Shown: positions 45,950 through 59,644, counted from the stretch's first letter. The stretch: 64,000 nt of DNA from Crotalaria pallida (GCA_037953625.1 CM075652.1:59513501-59577500), one strand, 5' to 3'. Numbers and translations: made by a program. The notes: a model not told the origin generated them from the letters alone.

Positions 45950-46727
45950 CACCTAAAAATATGTGTTGGGTATGCAAACATTTTGTGGAAAATGGGCTCA
46001 AAATCCATGTACTACCCGCAAGAAAGGGTTTTGATTTTTTGACTCCCCTTTTAGGTTTTTGAACCCCCTTTTATTTTTTTCAAAAATACCTCTTTCTTCT
46101 TCCTTCCTTCTTTCTTTCTTGCTTCTTCTTTTTTCTTTCTTCTTCTCCTTCTCCTCTTTCTCCTTCTCCTTCTTTTCCCTTTTTCCTATCTCACATCACT
46201 CACTCATTCACCCCACACTCATTCACCCTTGCCCACACTCACCCACACATTCATATTCATTGTTCCAATTTTTTTACATGTAAAAAGTGTCCTATGGCAA
46301 TGTCGAAGCGTACAAACATGCAAGTAGGCCTCGACAGAGGCATAAGAAATTTCTTTTTACTCTTCGTCAGGCCTTGGGCATATGTGCAAAATACACATAT
46401 GCCAGGGACCCAGCTTACTAGGCTTTTTAAAAAAAAACACAAACTTGTAATTAAATAGTATCTCTAAATTTGTAATTAAATATTAAAATAATATATTTTC
46501 ATATGAACATTTTGACTCCTAAATTATTTAATTTGGACTCACCATGAAAAAGTATAGAATTATGAAAATCGTAATTGTCCATGACGTTATGTGTCGTCAA
46601 TGGTACTACCGAAATTGCCAAAACGACGTCGTTTTGACAAATAAAAAATATAAACAAAGATCGTTGGCCAAAATTTGCTAACATGTCAAATCATAATTCT
46701 ATTCCGATGCTAGAAGTTAGTCGCGTG

Positions 46728-46773
<46 letters not shown>

Positions 46774-48617
46774 AAATTAAAAATACTAAAAAATAGATAT
46801 TTTTATATTTTGTTTTAAAAAAAATTGAGATAGATGTTGTCTTTGTCACGTGACACTTCGTAATTAACTTCTTGTATATAATTAAGATTCCGATAAGACA
46901 CGTCCACAAAATTTGATTAAAATCGAAAATATGAGTATATGACAAATCGAATATAATAGTAAAACATAAAAAAAAAAAAAAAACAAAAACCTATCAAAAA
47001 CGATCCTAAATTTAAGAACCGAAGATATATTTGAGCGAAAATCAAAATATATTTTCAAAGTCGGCAACTTACCCAAAAGGCAGAAGGAATAGTCAGTCAT
47101 CCCAATTGACGATTGGATAATCATGATTCCACGTGTCAAAATAATGTTCGCGACAAAAGGTTTGCGTAGAAAATGGGTGACAAAAATTACGAGTACGGAG
47201 TACAAGTTTAGATAGGTTATCCGATTACGACCACAAAGGCACAAGTTATTAAAGAAAGAAAGAAATGGTAAATTATTGGGAGCCTCAAGATCCTTGTGGG
47301 TCGCAGCATTTTACATGTTGTGGTTCCTCAAACTAGTGGACTGGAGCAATTCTCCACCTATATGGGACCCATAACTTTTATGCTACTCGACTATTATTAT
47401 TTTTTTTTAACCAATAGTCAAAATACTACTCCCATAATCCAAAATATTAGGTAAGGAAAAATAAAAATATTTTTTTCAAATAAAAGGTTAAATAGTGAAT
47501 AAAAAAATTGAAATTTCATATTATATTTTATGATTAGTTAACTAAAAAAATATGCATTAAATATTTATTTTGACAATTTGTTAATTTAAAAAACAATGCA
47601 TTAAAATTACATTTCCTTATTTTTATTTACTTTTCAAAATTTAACTAACGTCATTTTCTGACAGAAGAAGTAATACAATTGGAGATGAAGAATGGAAGTA
47701 ATTTTTTGTTCACGGTCAAAACATTTTCTATATAGGTCGAATTCATCATTTCAAGATTAACAAACTCAATCATATACTCCCTTCGATTCTTTAGTCTAAA
47801 CTGAACAAATTTTATTACCTTCCTCAAAATGTAACTTATAAATTTAAAAAAAGAATTAAAACTATTTAAATTTGTTAAATTTAAAACCAGTAAAAAATTA
47901 ATGATATTTTTTAGTTCCATCAATAAAGATAGTTAAATTTATGAGTGATACTGAAAATGTAACAATTCGATATACGTCATAAATATCCCTATAATTATTT
48001 TTCGAATTCTAGAAAAATCTCAAAAGGATTTACATATATGACCGTTGGGAGTATATATATGATTATTATTGAGACTCTAAATTTGTTGAGTAAATAAGGT
48101 GCTTGCAAACAATAAAATAATTACTGTCATTACAAATTGTAATAGAACTTATAAAAAGAACAAAAAAAATTCAAAATTAATGCTTATATTTAAGACTAGA
48201 CGTAATTATGAAAAATTGTTCAGCATAATTATAATTGATGATATATTTCCTTTCAAAAAAACAAATGATATATTTGTTTCATCATAAATGCACAATAGAA
48301 GCATTGGCTTAGGGGGTTCACATTGGCATCCATGTTCTCCTTGTCGTAGCAAGTTCGTGGCCTTAATGCAATGCCACGCGTCGCAACTTGGTGATTGTGT
48401 CATTGGGAATGATGCGACACATGGCACAAGTGTCAATCTTTTTGTTTTTGCAAATTTTTGAATCGATCAATCATAATTTGCCACGTGACAGTTTAGTTAA
48501 GTCATTGCCTATAATGTAATGACGTGACATTCACAAAAATAAATAAAATATTTTGATTAACTTTGACTGTCGCATTTATATAATTAGTTTCTTTAAATGT
48601 ACCATATTTCTTAAATA
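45950..48617. other. Intergenic, low-complexity and MITE debris
   Basis: No gene is seen. It holds a CT-rich stretch (46080-46180), a possible remnant of the 43405-type MULE (46660-46940), an (AT)20 run (46731-46770) and scraps resembling Stowaway ends (near 47425 and 47775). Confidence 0.55.
46731..46770. repeat. (AT)n microsatellite
   Basis: Twenty uninterrupted AT units. Confidence 0.97.
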
Positions 48618-48913
48618 CTCCATCCGTTTCACTTTAATTGTTTTTTTGGACTTTTGCACATAGATTAAAAAAGTGTTGATTATGATGATTATTGTAAGTT
48701 TTATGTGTACTTTGTCAAAAATACCCCTATTTAATATTTTTATTTTGTCAATGCATAATTACTAGTATTACAAATTTCAAAACTAAAACAACATTAAATG
48801 TAAGGGTAAATAAGGAAAAACAGTATTAAATGTTGCCTAGATTTGGTAGAAAGACACTTATTTTGAAACAAAATTTTGATGTTAAAAAGACACTTAAAGT
48901 GAAACGGAGGGAG
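48618..48913. mobile_element. Stowaway-like MITE
   Basis: A 296-bp element with ends CTCCATCCGTTTCACTTTAA and the matching reverse complement ending CGGAGGGAG, flanked by TA at 48616-48617 and 48914-48915. Confidence 0.9.
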
Positions 48914-49873
48914 TAGTTTTCTAAAGGTGAATGCTTCCATGCCTTCTAGTGAGAGAAGGTATCAATGTCAACCCAATTGGACCAATTATATGTTGACATT
49001 TGTGCTTTTTTTACACAATCATCATCTTATGTGCCAACCTATGTGTCATAATTAAGGGTTAATTTGCAAATTTTTAAATTTTTAATTTAACCATTGTTCC
49101 AAATAAAAAATTAAACAAATAAATGAAAACAAAAACAAAAAAAATAAAAAAATCAACATTAACCTAATCTTAAAACCGTTGCCGCCGAGGAAGAAAGGAA
49201 TTGAGTAATTAAACGCTAGCCTCATCATGATCAAGCAAACGTGAACATAATAATACGTAGTAGGCACTCACCAACAAAAGCCAACAATTACATACAAATA
49301 ATAGAATGAAAGCCCTGAATATGGAATTAGGTATTCTTTCGGTTACACTACTTAATTGAATAACGTAGATCCCCACAGCGAGAACTGGAGCAGCGAAAAT
49401 TGGAAAAATTAGTTATCAGTTATTAGCTATCAACTTTTCATGGTATTTTATGAATTCGCAATGCTTTTAAGGGATTTTTCCTGTGCCATGGATATGTAAA
49501 CATGAATATGTAAACATGAAGAAGATTTAATTTGTTTGTTTTAATCAGAAACCAAAAAATAGTAAAACATAGAAATTAGAAAAGATGAAGATCTTGCTAT
49601 GAACATAGAAACCGGAAGCCAGAAAAAATAGGATGAATTTGTTTTTTTAATAATTAAAAATAAAAAGTTAATTTAATTATAATTATGATTGAGTTAAACT
49701 TTTAAAATTTGTAAAAAAGACCTTATTATGTGACACATAAGCAGACAACTAAGTGATGATTGTGTAAAAAAAATCCTAAATGTCATTTTGTGATTGGTAG
49801 AATTAAAAATGGCATTGATGTCTTTTAAAACAAAAATGGCATCGAAGCAATTCCCAGAAAAACTACCTCATCT
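48914..49873. mobile_element. Long-TIR element of unknown class
   Basis: The left about 150 bases (GTAGTTTTCT, GCTTCCATGCC, TTTACACAATCATCA, TTATGTG) recur as the reverse complement at 49650-49868. The middle has no gene. The Stowaway MITE abuts or entered its left end, which hides any target duplication. Confidence 0.55.
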
Positions 49874-51074
49874 AGATTTTTTTTTTTAAGATAAAAAACC
49901 TCTGCATCACACTTAAGGCATCCGAATCAACCTTTTTCCTTGATTTCTTCTCACCGATGCAACACTAGAGTATTTTTAATCACTGCTCCATCAAACTCTA
50001 AAAAAAACACAATAGTACTAATATAATAATTGTTATTATCATATCATACATGTATGTCAACCAATTTTTCTATTCTAACATAAAAGTCTAAGATATGTTC
50101 ATACTTTTGATTTTAGAGACAGACTCATTTTAAAGTTTTTCCAATGGTTAATCATATTGACTAAAAACTTAACATACTATGGAAAAAGATGAAAAAAGTT
50201 AGCTAAGATTAACACGTGAGATTGAGGAAGCGTATGTGCTAAAGTCTTAAAATAATTAAGTTCATTCCATCTAAAAATTGTTATACGGATCCCCTCTATG
50301 AGATCTATATTATCCATTGCAATGTTAAATTATTTAAAGAAGTAGGCTAAGAAATTGACTAGGTGGCAAATAAGATACATTATGTTAGCTAACCATTAAT
50401 GATGCTTTTTGAGTCGTCCAATCTCCCACAATTTTTTTACACTTTTATACATTATCCATTGATTAATAAGTAAATGGAATTATCTCATCTCTTAAATACG
50501 ATTAGATATTTAAACAAAACCTTATCCTACATATTTTCTTTAATACAGATGAACGAATTATACAAGAATCAAATATTCTAATTTCAAACCCTAATCATCC
50601 TACACACCTCACCACTTTATAACATGTTTAGTAATATAACAAATTCTCGCTTAACACGCCTTTCAAGCCAACACATGAAAACTGCGTTGAGTAAATGATG
50701 CATTTACCCTCAAGAAAACGCAAAAACAAACATGCATTATCCAACTTACATTTACAAACACTCATTCTCATCTTTAGGTAAGGCATGTGTGAAGGTATCC
50801 AAGATTTGGTTAAGAATGGTAGGCAAAGTCATTGATGGATGCATATGTGTGTGTCTAGTGTATGGAATCACATGACAATAATATTCTATCTCCCCAATGG
50901 GGACCACCGTACATATGACTAGTGGAAGCTATGTTGTGTTGTGACAGGTACACGCTTTCCTCAAACAAGTATACACCGCACAATTAACTACTCATCCCGC
51001 CACATACCATTCTCTCTTTCTATCTCTAAACTCTTAAGTCTCTAACCAACTCAACAGATTTTACCACATAGTCT
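49874..51074. promoter_or_regulatory. Upstream region of the RVE-like gene
   Basis: AT-rich sequence with no other gene. A G-box CACGTG lies at 50213-50218, about 890 bp before the start codon. I looked for an Evening Element (AAAATATCT) and saw none. A CT-rich leader (51010-51045) precedes the start. Confidence 0.4.
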
Positions 51075-51101
51075 ATGAATGTGGTTTGTGGCAGCAAATA
51101 A
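51075..51101 (+). promoter_or_regulatory. Upstream ORF overlapping the RVE-like start codon
   Basis: An ATG at 51075 opens eight codons and a TAA at 51099-51101. The last A of that stop is the first base of the main ATG (UAAUG). A second upstream ATG at 51079 lies in the third frame and runs into the coding region. The arrangement suits termination-reinitiation control, provided the transcript starts upstream of 51075. Confidence 0.55.
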
Positions 51102-54100
51102 TGAACTCAAACACTTGCAACTCTTCTCAGTCAATGGCAACATCATCATCAACTACTACTACCACAACAACAACACCAACAACACCTTCTGATGCCTCTG
51201 GCAAGAAGGTTAGAAAGCCTTACACAATTACCAAGTCCAGGGAGAGCTGGACTGAGGAAGAACATGACAAGTTTCTTGAAGCTCTTCAACTGTGAGTACT
51301 ACACATGCTTCTTCCACCCTTCAAATATATTCATTCTCAATAGCTAGTACCTTTTTTTATAATTAATTTATCTTTTTTTACTAACTTTATTGACGTTCTT
51401 ACCACTAATTGAGCGTTTTCTAGATCAAAACTAGAACCCTTTTTTTGTTTTTATTATTAGTAAATAAAATTTTTTGTCCTAAATTAAATTAAAGTTAAGG
51501 TGGTGAATAAAAACAATTGAAATTGCATAATATATTTTATTTTATACTCCTTCTGCTCCTAAATATAAGACCTTTTTGACATTTTTATTTTGTCTCTATT
51601 TATAAGATCATTTACCAATTTTCAATGATCATTAATTACTTTTTTTCACAAACACCCTTATTTATTTACCACTTTTTAGATTCTCAATAATATTAACATG
51701 TATAATTTTGAAAATACATATCAAAAGTTCACATTTCCAATACAATTAACTAAATTATTTCACTTTCTTAATTGACGTAAAATATTCCAAAGGGATCCTA
51801 TATTTAGGTACGGAGGGAGTAATTGGTTAATTAAGAAATAATGCATTAAATTACTGCTCTGGTAATTGGCTGATTTGATAGACAGTGCATTAAAAACATG
51901 TTTTTTTTAATTAACTTTTCAAAATTTTACTAATTTTTATAGGACGGATGGAAAAATAAATAGTAATGAATACTAATTCATTTTAGTCTTCTAGGGAATC
52001 CAATTGTTGCTCAGACCGGTAAGTTAATGAATTTTCATTAGAGAAAGGAAGGATGCATGGACAGATCCCAAACACATAGGAGGTCCATAGAGTCGTAAGG
52101 ACCTCACCAGTGGGTAATCCGTAAATACCTCTATAAATCCTCATAGAGGCGTAACTAGTGAAACCTGCCATAACTCTGGTGAACCGAGGACCAAAGTCAC
52201 CTAGACTTTTAAGTACAAAAAAAATGAAGAGGGGAGACGTGTACCCATGATTGCCCCCAAAATCCGTCCCCGGAAGGAATTATGGGATAGAGGATGGCCA
52301 GGTTGTCAGAAAATTTTGAATGGAAATTAATGTCATAGTTGTAACTTGTATGGTGTAACAGACCTATGAGAAGGTAGAAAATAGAATGTATACTAACTAC
52401 TGACTTTCAGTCTAAGATATATTTTTGGTGGAAACTCAATTTTAGTCTGTCTTCAATTTTCCAAGTTTTCATTAATCTACTCAACTAAGCACACTTAAGT
52501 AAGATTTGCAATTCGTTTGGTAGCTTATGCATAAAATTCAGCCCTTGTTGTTTTGGCCATCCTTAGATGTAGTCACTATGCTTTAAATTTTTGAAATTCT
52601 CTACAATGAAATCGGAACTCACATCTTGCGGATTATCTAGATTTGACAGAGATTGGAAGAAAATTGAAGATTTTGTAGGTTCAAAAACAGTTATTCAGGT
52701 TGGGAGACTGCTTTTCAGCTCTCTGCTTTCATTTTCTTTTCGATGTCTATACTATTTTCATTCATAGCTGACTATAGCATTTTTCAGATTCGAAGCCATG
52801 CCCAAAAGTACTTCTTGAAAGTTCAAAAGAATGGAACTATGGCACATGTGCCTCCCCCTCGTCCTAAGCGCAAAGCTGCTCACCCTTACCCACAAAAGGC
52901 ATCAAAAAATGGTTTGCTTCTATTTGAGATGGTGATATTCGTTCCTAAAAGCACAACATTTCGTGCATCCCTGACTTGCTACTTTCTGCCAGTTTTGATG
53001 CCACTACCAGCATCCATTGCATTTGCTTCTTCGACAAATACCCTTGCACCTGGGTATGCCACTTGGGATGAAACTTCCCTGCTGATGAATGCCGGATCAA
53101 ATAAATCCTTAACTTGTCAGGAAGAAATCAACAATCTTCATGGAAATGAAGGCATGCATACTTCTTTTTATTGTTGGCTGTTTGATGTCAATAGTCTACA
53201 TTGACTGTACTAAATGGAACTTTCCAATGCTTATTATGTTATATGACGTTACTGATTCAGCTGATATTGGATCAAAGGGGATAACACAGATTGGCAACAG
53301 CAATCTCAGCAGTGTCAGGAATTCTACTAGAACGCTGCAAACTTTAGAGATGCAAAAGCAAGGGAATCAAGCTCCAGTGCTTCATGGTGATTAATGTTAT
53401 ATATTTTGACTTTTGTTATTCATTCATTTTCAGATTGAATATAGTAATGGGTGGTGATGTCATTTTGACCATATTTCACAGGTTTACCGGACTTTGCTGA
53501 AGTTTACAGCTTCATTGGAAGTGTTTTCGATCCAGATACAAATGGCCACGTCCAAAAGCTGAAGGAAATGGATCCTATAAATTTTGAAACTGTGAGTTCA
53601 CAAAAACTTATCATCATTTTATTAGATGACATGCAACCTCCTCCCCTCTAAAAGAAGTGAATGCAGTTTGCAGAGGTGAAACTTAGCTGGAAGATCTGGA
53701 TAGGGATTAATTTACTTTAAAAAAATATTGGAATTATGAGACGAAACAAAACTTACGGGATGTGTGGTAAAATTATATCGAATAATTTTTCCTCTTCCTC
53801 CTCTGAATGCTGAATTAGGAAATGTGATGTCGCTATTTTGAGAAATGATTTTTATGTGGTTCCTGGTAGCATAAAATGAGATATAACCTTGTGTGTGGCT
53901 CCTTTCGGTTCAAAATAATCAATTTTTCCAAGCATAGAAGAAATCCTACAATAATTTCCAAGGGAAGTGGTAATCCTGAGATAACAATTTTGAATCATAG
54001 AGTCTATCAAAATAATATTTGAAAGGAAAAGAACTTGAAGATATCAAAAAGGAAAAATTAAAATCCACTAAAATCATTCTAAGTCTCATGTTTTCAATCA

Positions 54101-56093
54101 GTTGATTTGAGTTTAGATTGGACTAAGAACCTTGATGCTAGAAATTTTCGGTCCTAAATGTTACTGTATAACATTATAAGACTCGCTGAAATTTTCCTTA
54201 AAATTGAAACTTATTTTTCCTTGAACTTCGCATGAACCAGGTCAATGAGTATAGCTAGGTTCTCAGTAATGAAAGTTGCGGGTAAATATTAGTGATGCAC
54301 TGGTTTCCTGTTATGATCCCTTTTAGTTGTGAAGTAAAGGAACAGTATACCTTTTTGCATTTTCATCAGCAGTAAAATATAAGGCTGACCGCTTCATTCC
54401 TCTTTAGCTTAAAAAAGTTTGCTGGGCTTTGAATATGTTTATTTTATACTTGTGTGTTGAAGCATGATAAGGTGATAAACTAATATAAAAATGTCACGGG
54501 AAACACCTATGCCTGACTGTTGATTTAATTGTGCTGGAAAGGAAGGCTTTGTGTAAAGTTTGTTAAAGCAATAAATCACACTGACGAATGAATGTTATGA
54601 ATCTATCTTACTGGTAAAACTGTTAGACAAATTTGAATCTGGATGAGCTTTTAAATATCCTCGCCGACATAGGGATCATCATACTATATTACCTGAGCTT
54701 CATGTCACTGTTTTATAGTTCATGACTTTTGATATATGCCTGGAATTTTCTTTGAAGGTCAAAAGGCCCAAAACAACTTACCATTTCCAGAACCGTATTC
54801 TTCATAAAGGGAGTAGTTCAAATTATTTCACTTATACAATGGCCCTATTCTTCCCGAACTCATTCCCTTGCATTCCATCTTTTCCTTATGCTCTAGAAAA
54901 GCTAAATGAGGCAAAAAAAAAAAAAGGACTAATGAGTTGCAAACTTCTTTTTTGATTCAAATACATATTTAATTCATGGTTTTGAGAATTGACTTTTGTA
55001 TATTTGCCTATTTGGTGTTCTTCTGCAGGTTTTGTTGTTGATGAGAAACCTTACTGTCAACTTATCTAGCCCAGACTTCGAGCCTATTGTAAGTTTCTCA
55101 ATCGAAGTCAGTTATAATTACATATTTTTGCAACACATTTGAGAAAAAAGTATCCTGTTTTGAAAGAAAGTGTTGTATTGTTTCAAAGTCTTGTTCTGTT
55201 TGAATTGACTGATCTGTACTAGTTTGTACTTTGTACTATAATTAGTCATATTTAGTTGCTATGATTTGTCAACGTGAAATGCCGAATCTACAGATTTCCC
55301 TCTGTTTGTGTTATATGTAGGAGTAGGATATGCAACCCCATCTTCTTGATTTTTTTGTTTTCTTGTGCAAATAAAGTGAAACACTGATTTACTTCCCTTT
55401 GTTAGGGTTCTGACTCATCTATGTGGTTTATTTCATGCCATTATGACTGCATAACATGCAATATTGAGTAGCTTATTACAGTAGATACTTCCCAAATAGA
55501 AACAGATTCAAAGGGGCCCCAGAAGAGCCCCCCATAAAGAGAGAGAGTGTTCACACCTTTTAATTACATGAAATTGGGTTTCCATGATTCAAATATAGGC
55601 ATTGGCCTTTTGCACTGATTGTGATTAGTAGTTACCTGAAAGGTTGCTTATATTTAGTTATTTACTCTCTCTATATCACACCAAGTGGGAGTCTGCCCCT
55701 TAACAACAACACAGAACAAGTATTTGTGGGAAGACAGTGATTGTCCTATATTTATAACAGAAATAAGTTAATCAAATAACATCAAATTTCACCTCAGTTT
55801 CTTGATCCTCTACATAGCTGCAACAACTGTTGAATGCCGACCATATCTACTTCGTTCTTAAGTGAAAATAGAGAGTTAGTGATGCATAATCGTACTCTCG
55901 AAGTTGTTTCTTGTGAATAACTTGAATGAAAGTTTGTGTGATTTGTCTCTGCATGAGATTTGACTAATTTATGTGTTGAATTGTTCAGAAGAATGTATTG
56001 TCAACATACGATTCCAGTATGATGGCAGTAGGAGTTACTGCAGGAATTGAAGTCAAGAACCAAACAAATGATCTATCATGTCAAACTGCTTAA
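51101..56093 (+). CDS. RVE8-like: REVEILLE-type (RVE8/RVE4-like) single-MYB clock transcription factor, eight exons
   Basis: Exons read by eye: 51101-51291, 52641-52698, 52788-52911, 52993-53151, 53261-53386, 53482-53591, 55029-55088 and 55989-56093. They total 933 nt, or 310 residues. Phases agree at every joint. All introns are GT-AG except intron 4 (53152-53260), which is GC-AG. The protein has a Ser/Thr-rich N-terminus, then KKVRKPYTITKSRESWTEEE and the single MYB repeat (about residues 45-94) with SHAQKYF at 86-92. Next come a basic proline-rich tail (VPPPRPKRKAAHPYPQ) and the C-terminal block shared by RVE4/6/8 (LPDFAEVYSFIGSVFDP, LKEMDPINFETVLLLMRNL). Family members bind the Evening Element in the nucleus and activate evening clock genes. 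The TMAHVPPP wording is closer to RVE8/RVE4 than to RVE6. Intron 1 holds a MITE. It appears intact. Confidence 0.9.
51547..51819. mobile_element. Stowaway-like MITE in intron 1 of the RVE-like gene
   Basis: The 273-bp element has ends CTCCTTCTGCTCC and a reverse complement ending CGGAGGGAG, flanked by TA (51545-51546 and 51820-51821). Confidence 0.8.
51960..52330. other. Unidentified insert-like segment in intron 1
   Basis: This stretch is richer in GC than the rest of the intron (for example CCCCCAAAATCCGTCCCCGG). It may be a fragment of an unrecognised element; I could not find its ends. Confidence 0.3.
53152..53260 (+). other. GC-AG intron 4 of the RVE-like gene
   Basis: The joint must fall after GAAATGAAG to keep the family's reading frame. 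The next bases are GCATGC, and no GT lies nearby. The acceptor is GATTCAG. Confidence 0.7.
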
Positions 56094-57716
56094 CTACTAG
56101 CAATTTGTTGATATGGTATGTGCTTTTCATCTTCTCATATTTTGGGAGTGTTTGGAAGAGCTTATGGAGAGCATATGAGAACAACTTATGAAAATAGCTT
56201 ATAACCTTCTTATTAGCTCTTTTTACCTCATTTCAATACGTTTGTTAGAGAAGCTTATGAAAATAAACTATATTGACTTTATTTCAAAATAACTTGCTGA
56301 ACAAGTTTTTAATTAAGTAACACGCTCTTCATAGTTTTCTTTCTTTTTCATCTTTTTTTTATCGTAACATCTCCTTCTACAGTTAGGAGGTTCAAATTTG
56401 GATGGAAGACTGAGGTATGCTCAGCCGGCACTCGCAGTAAGGCATGCCGACTGTCTTGCACTTGCTGTACAGCCTAAATGTTCTGTAGCTGTAAATGTAA
56501 CCATAGCCAGGAAAGTAAATGCTGAAGAGCACAATACTTTTCACTTTTTCAGCTGATTGCGAGGTCCATGACAATTGTTGTATTGCAGTGATTCTTGTAG
56601 CTATTTTAGGTATATCGCCTAAGTAGACATATAGGTCTATATTATAATATTATTTTCTTGGTCAATTTTTATAATATTTTTTGTTTATCTTACTTTTTGT
56701 TGGATCAATCAAGTTGGTCCTAACGTCCACATCCTTTCAAAAAAATCTGTTAACTCCATCTTCTCCCTCTTCCCCTTCTTCCTCCTCACCCTCAAACGGA
56801 TTCAGAATGTAGCTGAGGGAGGAGATCTAGAAGCAAAGGCAGGGGCTAAAAAAATATAAGTATGTAAATGATAAAGATTTATAACAAATACCATTTTCAT
56901 TAAAAATACTACTGCATAAGTGCATATAAAACCAATCACACAAAAATATATGAATGTGAGATTGTCCCTCTTAATCTGTGATATGCAGCTGAGCAATCAT
57001 TTTCTTCTCCCCTTTGATCTTTCTTGCTATTCTGTGCTATGTTTATATATATATTTTTAAAAAGTTTAGGGGGGAGAAGGAGCTCCTACTCTGATTGCAT
57101 GGTTGTATTATTTGTATATGCAATTTGTTACTACTTTTTTACCGTTTTACTTTTACCTAATTAGTATGAGTTTTTCTATCCTATGCACCAGGTGCATACA
57201 ATAATCAAGTTTGAAAAAGTAAGTTATTCTTGGAACAGATATACTTAATTAATTATAATATAATTATTTTGTTTTTCAATAAAAGTTTACTTCTTATGTT
57301 TCATTAACCTATGCATGGGGATATATAGGTTAGAAAAACCGTATTAGTATTACCAAACTATTTTTATGACAAACCCGATACGTGTTACTTCAAATTTGAT
57401 ATACAATAATAGATAATTTAGTGAATCATGTAATGATATGACTATGCTATGAAGTCGACCCTATGCAACAATCTACCCAGGATCTGTCCAATTAGTATGC
57501 CGAATATTTGAACGACCATTACCAACCCTGAAAGAGAAGCTGTCAACTAGATAAGAACGGACTTTCTGATTGCTTGTCTAATATGGTTGGTGGAGAGCTA
57601 GGAATTCCTAAGTGATGAATAATGACACTTTTTGATTGCTTGCCTAATATGGTGGTGGTGGAGAGCTACGAATTCCTAAGTGATGACTGATGAATGATGA
57701 CAGTCTTAGTGTGTGT
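56094..57716. other. RVE-like 3' flank and intergenic sequence
   Basis: It includes the 3' untranslated region. A MITE-like piece near 56140-56330 (GTGTTTGGAAGAGCTTATG) resembles 61670-61800. No further gene is seen. Confidence 0.5.
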
Positions 57717-59250
57717 TTGCATGTTCGGTATAGTTAAATAAAATTAGATTATGATTGTAATTATGTAGATTATGATTATAATCACTAAAAATTATAATAT
57801 GTTTATGTTTATGTATCTTAGTTGAAAAAGAGAATGTAAGTTAATTTGTTCCATTTGGATTGTGTGAAAATATTATTTTTTACAAAGTAATTTTTTTTTT
57901 AAAAAAAAAAAGGATGTGTGCAACATAAAGGAATAAATTTTTTTTTGGACCGGTGTTTGTTTTGAAAAAATGAGAATATTCCTTTGTGTGCAACATAAAG
58001 GAATATTCCTTTATGCAACATAAAGGAATATTGAAAAAAATGAGAATGTTGAACTTGTGGAGGATTAAGATGATAAAAGTACCATTAAAAAAAAATATGA
58101 TAAAAGTGAAATATCATGAAAGATAATCTTTCAAAAAGTAATCTAAAGCTTCCTTTTTTTTTCATGGGTGTTTGTTTTGAGGAATGAAATTACATTCACG
58201 GGAATTTCATTCCTATGAATGCTATTATTGGGAATATTATAGTTAGATATTTTAGAAAACATGTTTGATTAGTATTTGAAAATTCTTGGAAATAACTTGA
58301 AAATTTGTTTGGTTGATGATATATATCCCTAGGAATATGTCATAATTACTAAAATATCCTTAATATTTGAAATACGATTTATTTATATTATTTTTTAACG
58401 TAAAAATTAAACAAAAAAAATCTTAATATATAAAATATAATATTTTCATCATAAAATAATAAATATGCTATTAGTATTATTGTAATAAAATGCAAGTGTA
58501 TAATTAAATTTAATTTAAGCCTAATAATTTAATTAGATTGCATTTTTTAGATTACTTTTTCAAAAAAAAATTATAATTTAATCTTTTTTTATGGGAAATG
58601 TGTATTTTATTCATATCAGAAACAGTACAAGAAATATCACACTAATAATAGTTAAAGGGAAAGCAAAATACACTGCAACAACATACATACTCTTCCATGT
58701 GGACATGGATCATCAGCAACTACCAAAACCGGACTCTAACAGGAGATTCAATAGCCTTTAATTCCAAGATAACAATCTCATTGATGTTGAGACTAAGCTC
58801 AGTTCGGCGACAAGGAATCCCATATCTAAAACGAGAGAGTCGTTGGAATGGTAGCCAAATCAACAGTCGACAAAGTAGCCTTCCAATTATTGGAGCAAAG
58901 AGGATAATCATCACATTTGGAAAGTAGAAAGTATCGAGAGGCGTCCCTCCACTAGAAACACACAAAACAAAAACAACTTGGCAAAGCAAAACCAAGATAA
59001 ACTAGAGAAAACACACACACCCTTTCCCAAAAGAAGGGGAGGGACATATCTCCCCCTCCCTACCGAGATACTGCACATGAAAACAAGCAGAAGCATAAAG
59101 AGGAGGAGCGGAGGGACGAGTCTACAAATCCTACCCTCTTCCTAATAATGTTGTTATAATTTAATCTTGTTACCAAACAAATTTAAATTATAAAACAAGC
59201 TTATTTTTTCTAAAAATAAACTAAAGCAATAATTTTAATCTATACCGAAC
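57717..59250. repeat. Possible TIR element (ends GTTCGGTATAG), interrupted by a retroposed fragment
   Basis: GTTCGGTATAG near 57733 and its reverse complement CTATACCGAAC near 59243 face each other. The interior is AT-rich and holds the insertion 58586-59153. A short palindromic stretch with AAAGGAATATTCCTTT lies at 57930-58035. No transposase is seen. Confidence 0.35.
58586..59153 (-). mobile_element. Retroposed 3' fragment (LINE-like), minus strand
   Basis: A 568-bp piece is flanked by the perfect 15-bp duplication TTATAATTTAATCTT (58571-58585 and 59154-59168). Its left end is a T run, so a poly(A) tail on the minus strand, preceded by ATGAATAAAATACA as a polyadenylation-like context. The minus strand has a frame at 58720-58995. 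A 5'-truncated LINE is the likeliest; a processed-mRNA fragment is also possible. Confidence 0.7.
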
Positions 59251-59644
59251 AAGCTTCTAGTCTGCAAGGAATTAATATCTACACTCATAGTTTTGTTGCT
59301 TTTTGTGATAAAGCATTCGTGAATAACATCATCGCTAATGAACCAGCTCATTAGTTGGTTCTATTGAAAGCTGCCTGTTTATGGTTGGGCAGCAATTAAC
59401 GGCGATGGTAGTAGCTTGGGCAATCCTGGGCCTCTGGGTTTCGATGTTCGGATTAGAAGCCAAGAGAATAACAGGATCTGTGGTTTCTATGGCAGCTGCG
59501 GGTTAATCTTTTGGAGTTCTAATTTTTGTTTCTATAATCGAATTTTTGATCCCATTTTTCCGTAAAAAAAAAAAAAAAAAAAACTAAAATGTCCTCATTG
59601 TTAAATAGTTTTCGATTTTGCACGCATCAGGAATTAAAAAAATA
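59169..59644. other. No gene seen
   Basis: AT-rich sequence with an A run near 59563. No convincing coding region. Confidence 0.5.

Noticed and set aside
46059..46283. A 74-codon frame rich in S, F and L.
   Set aside because: It is a translation of a CT-rich low-complexity tract.
50000..51100. Evening Element in the promoter of the RVE8-like gene.
   Set aside because: I did not find AAAATATCT or its reverse complement; only a distant G-box is present.
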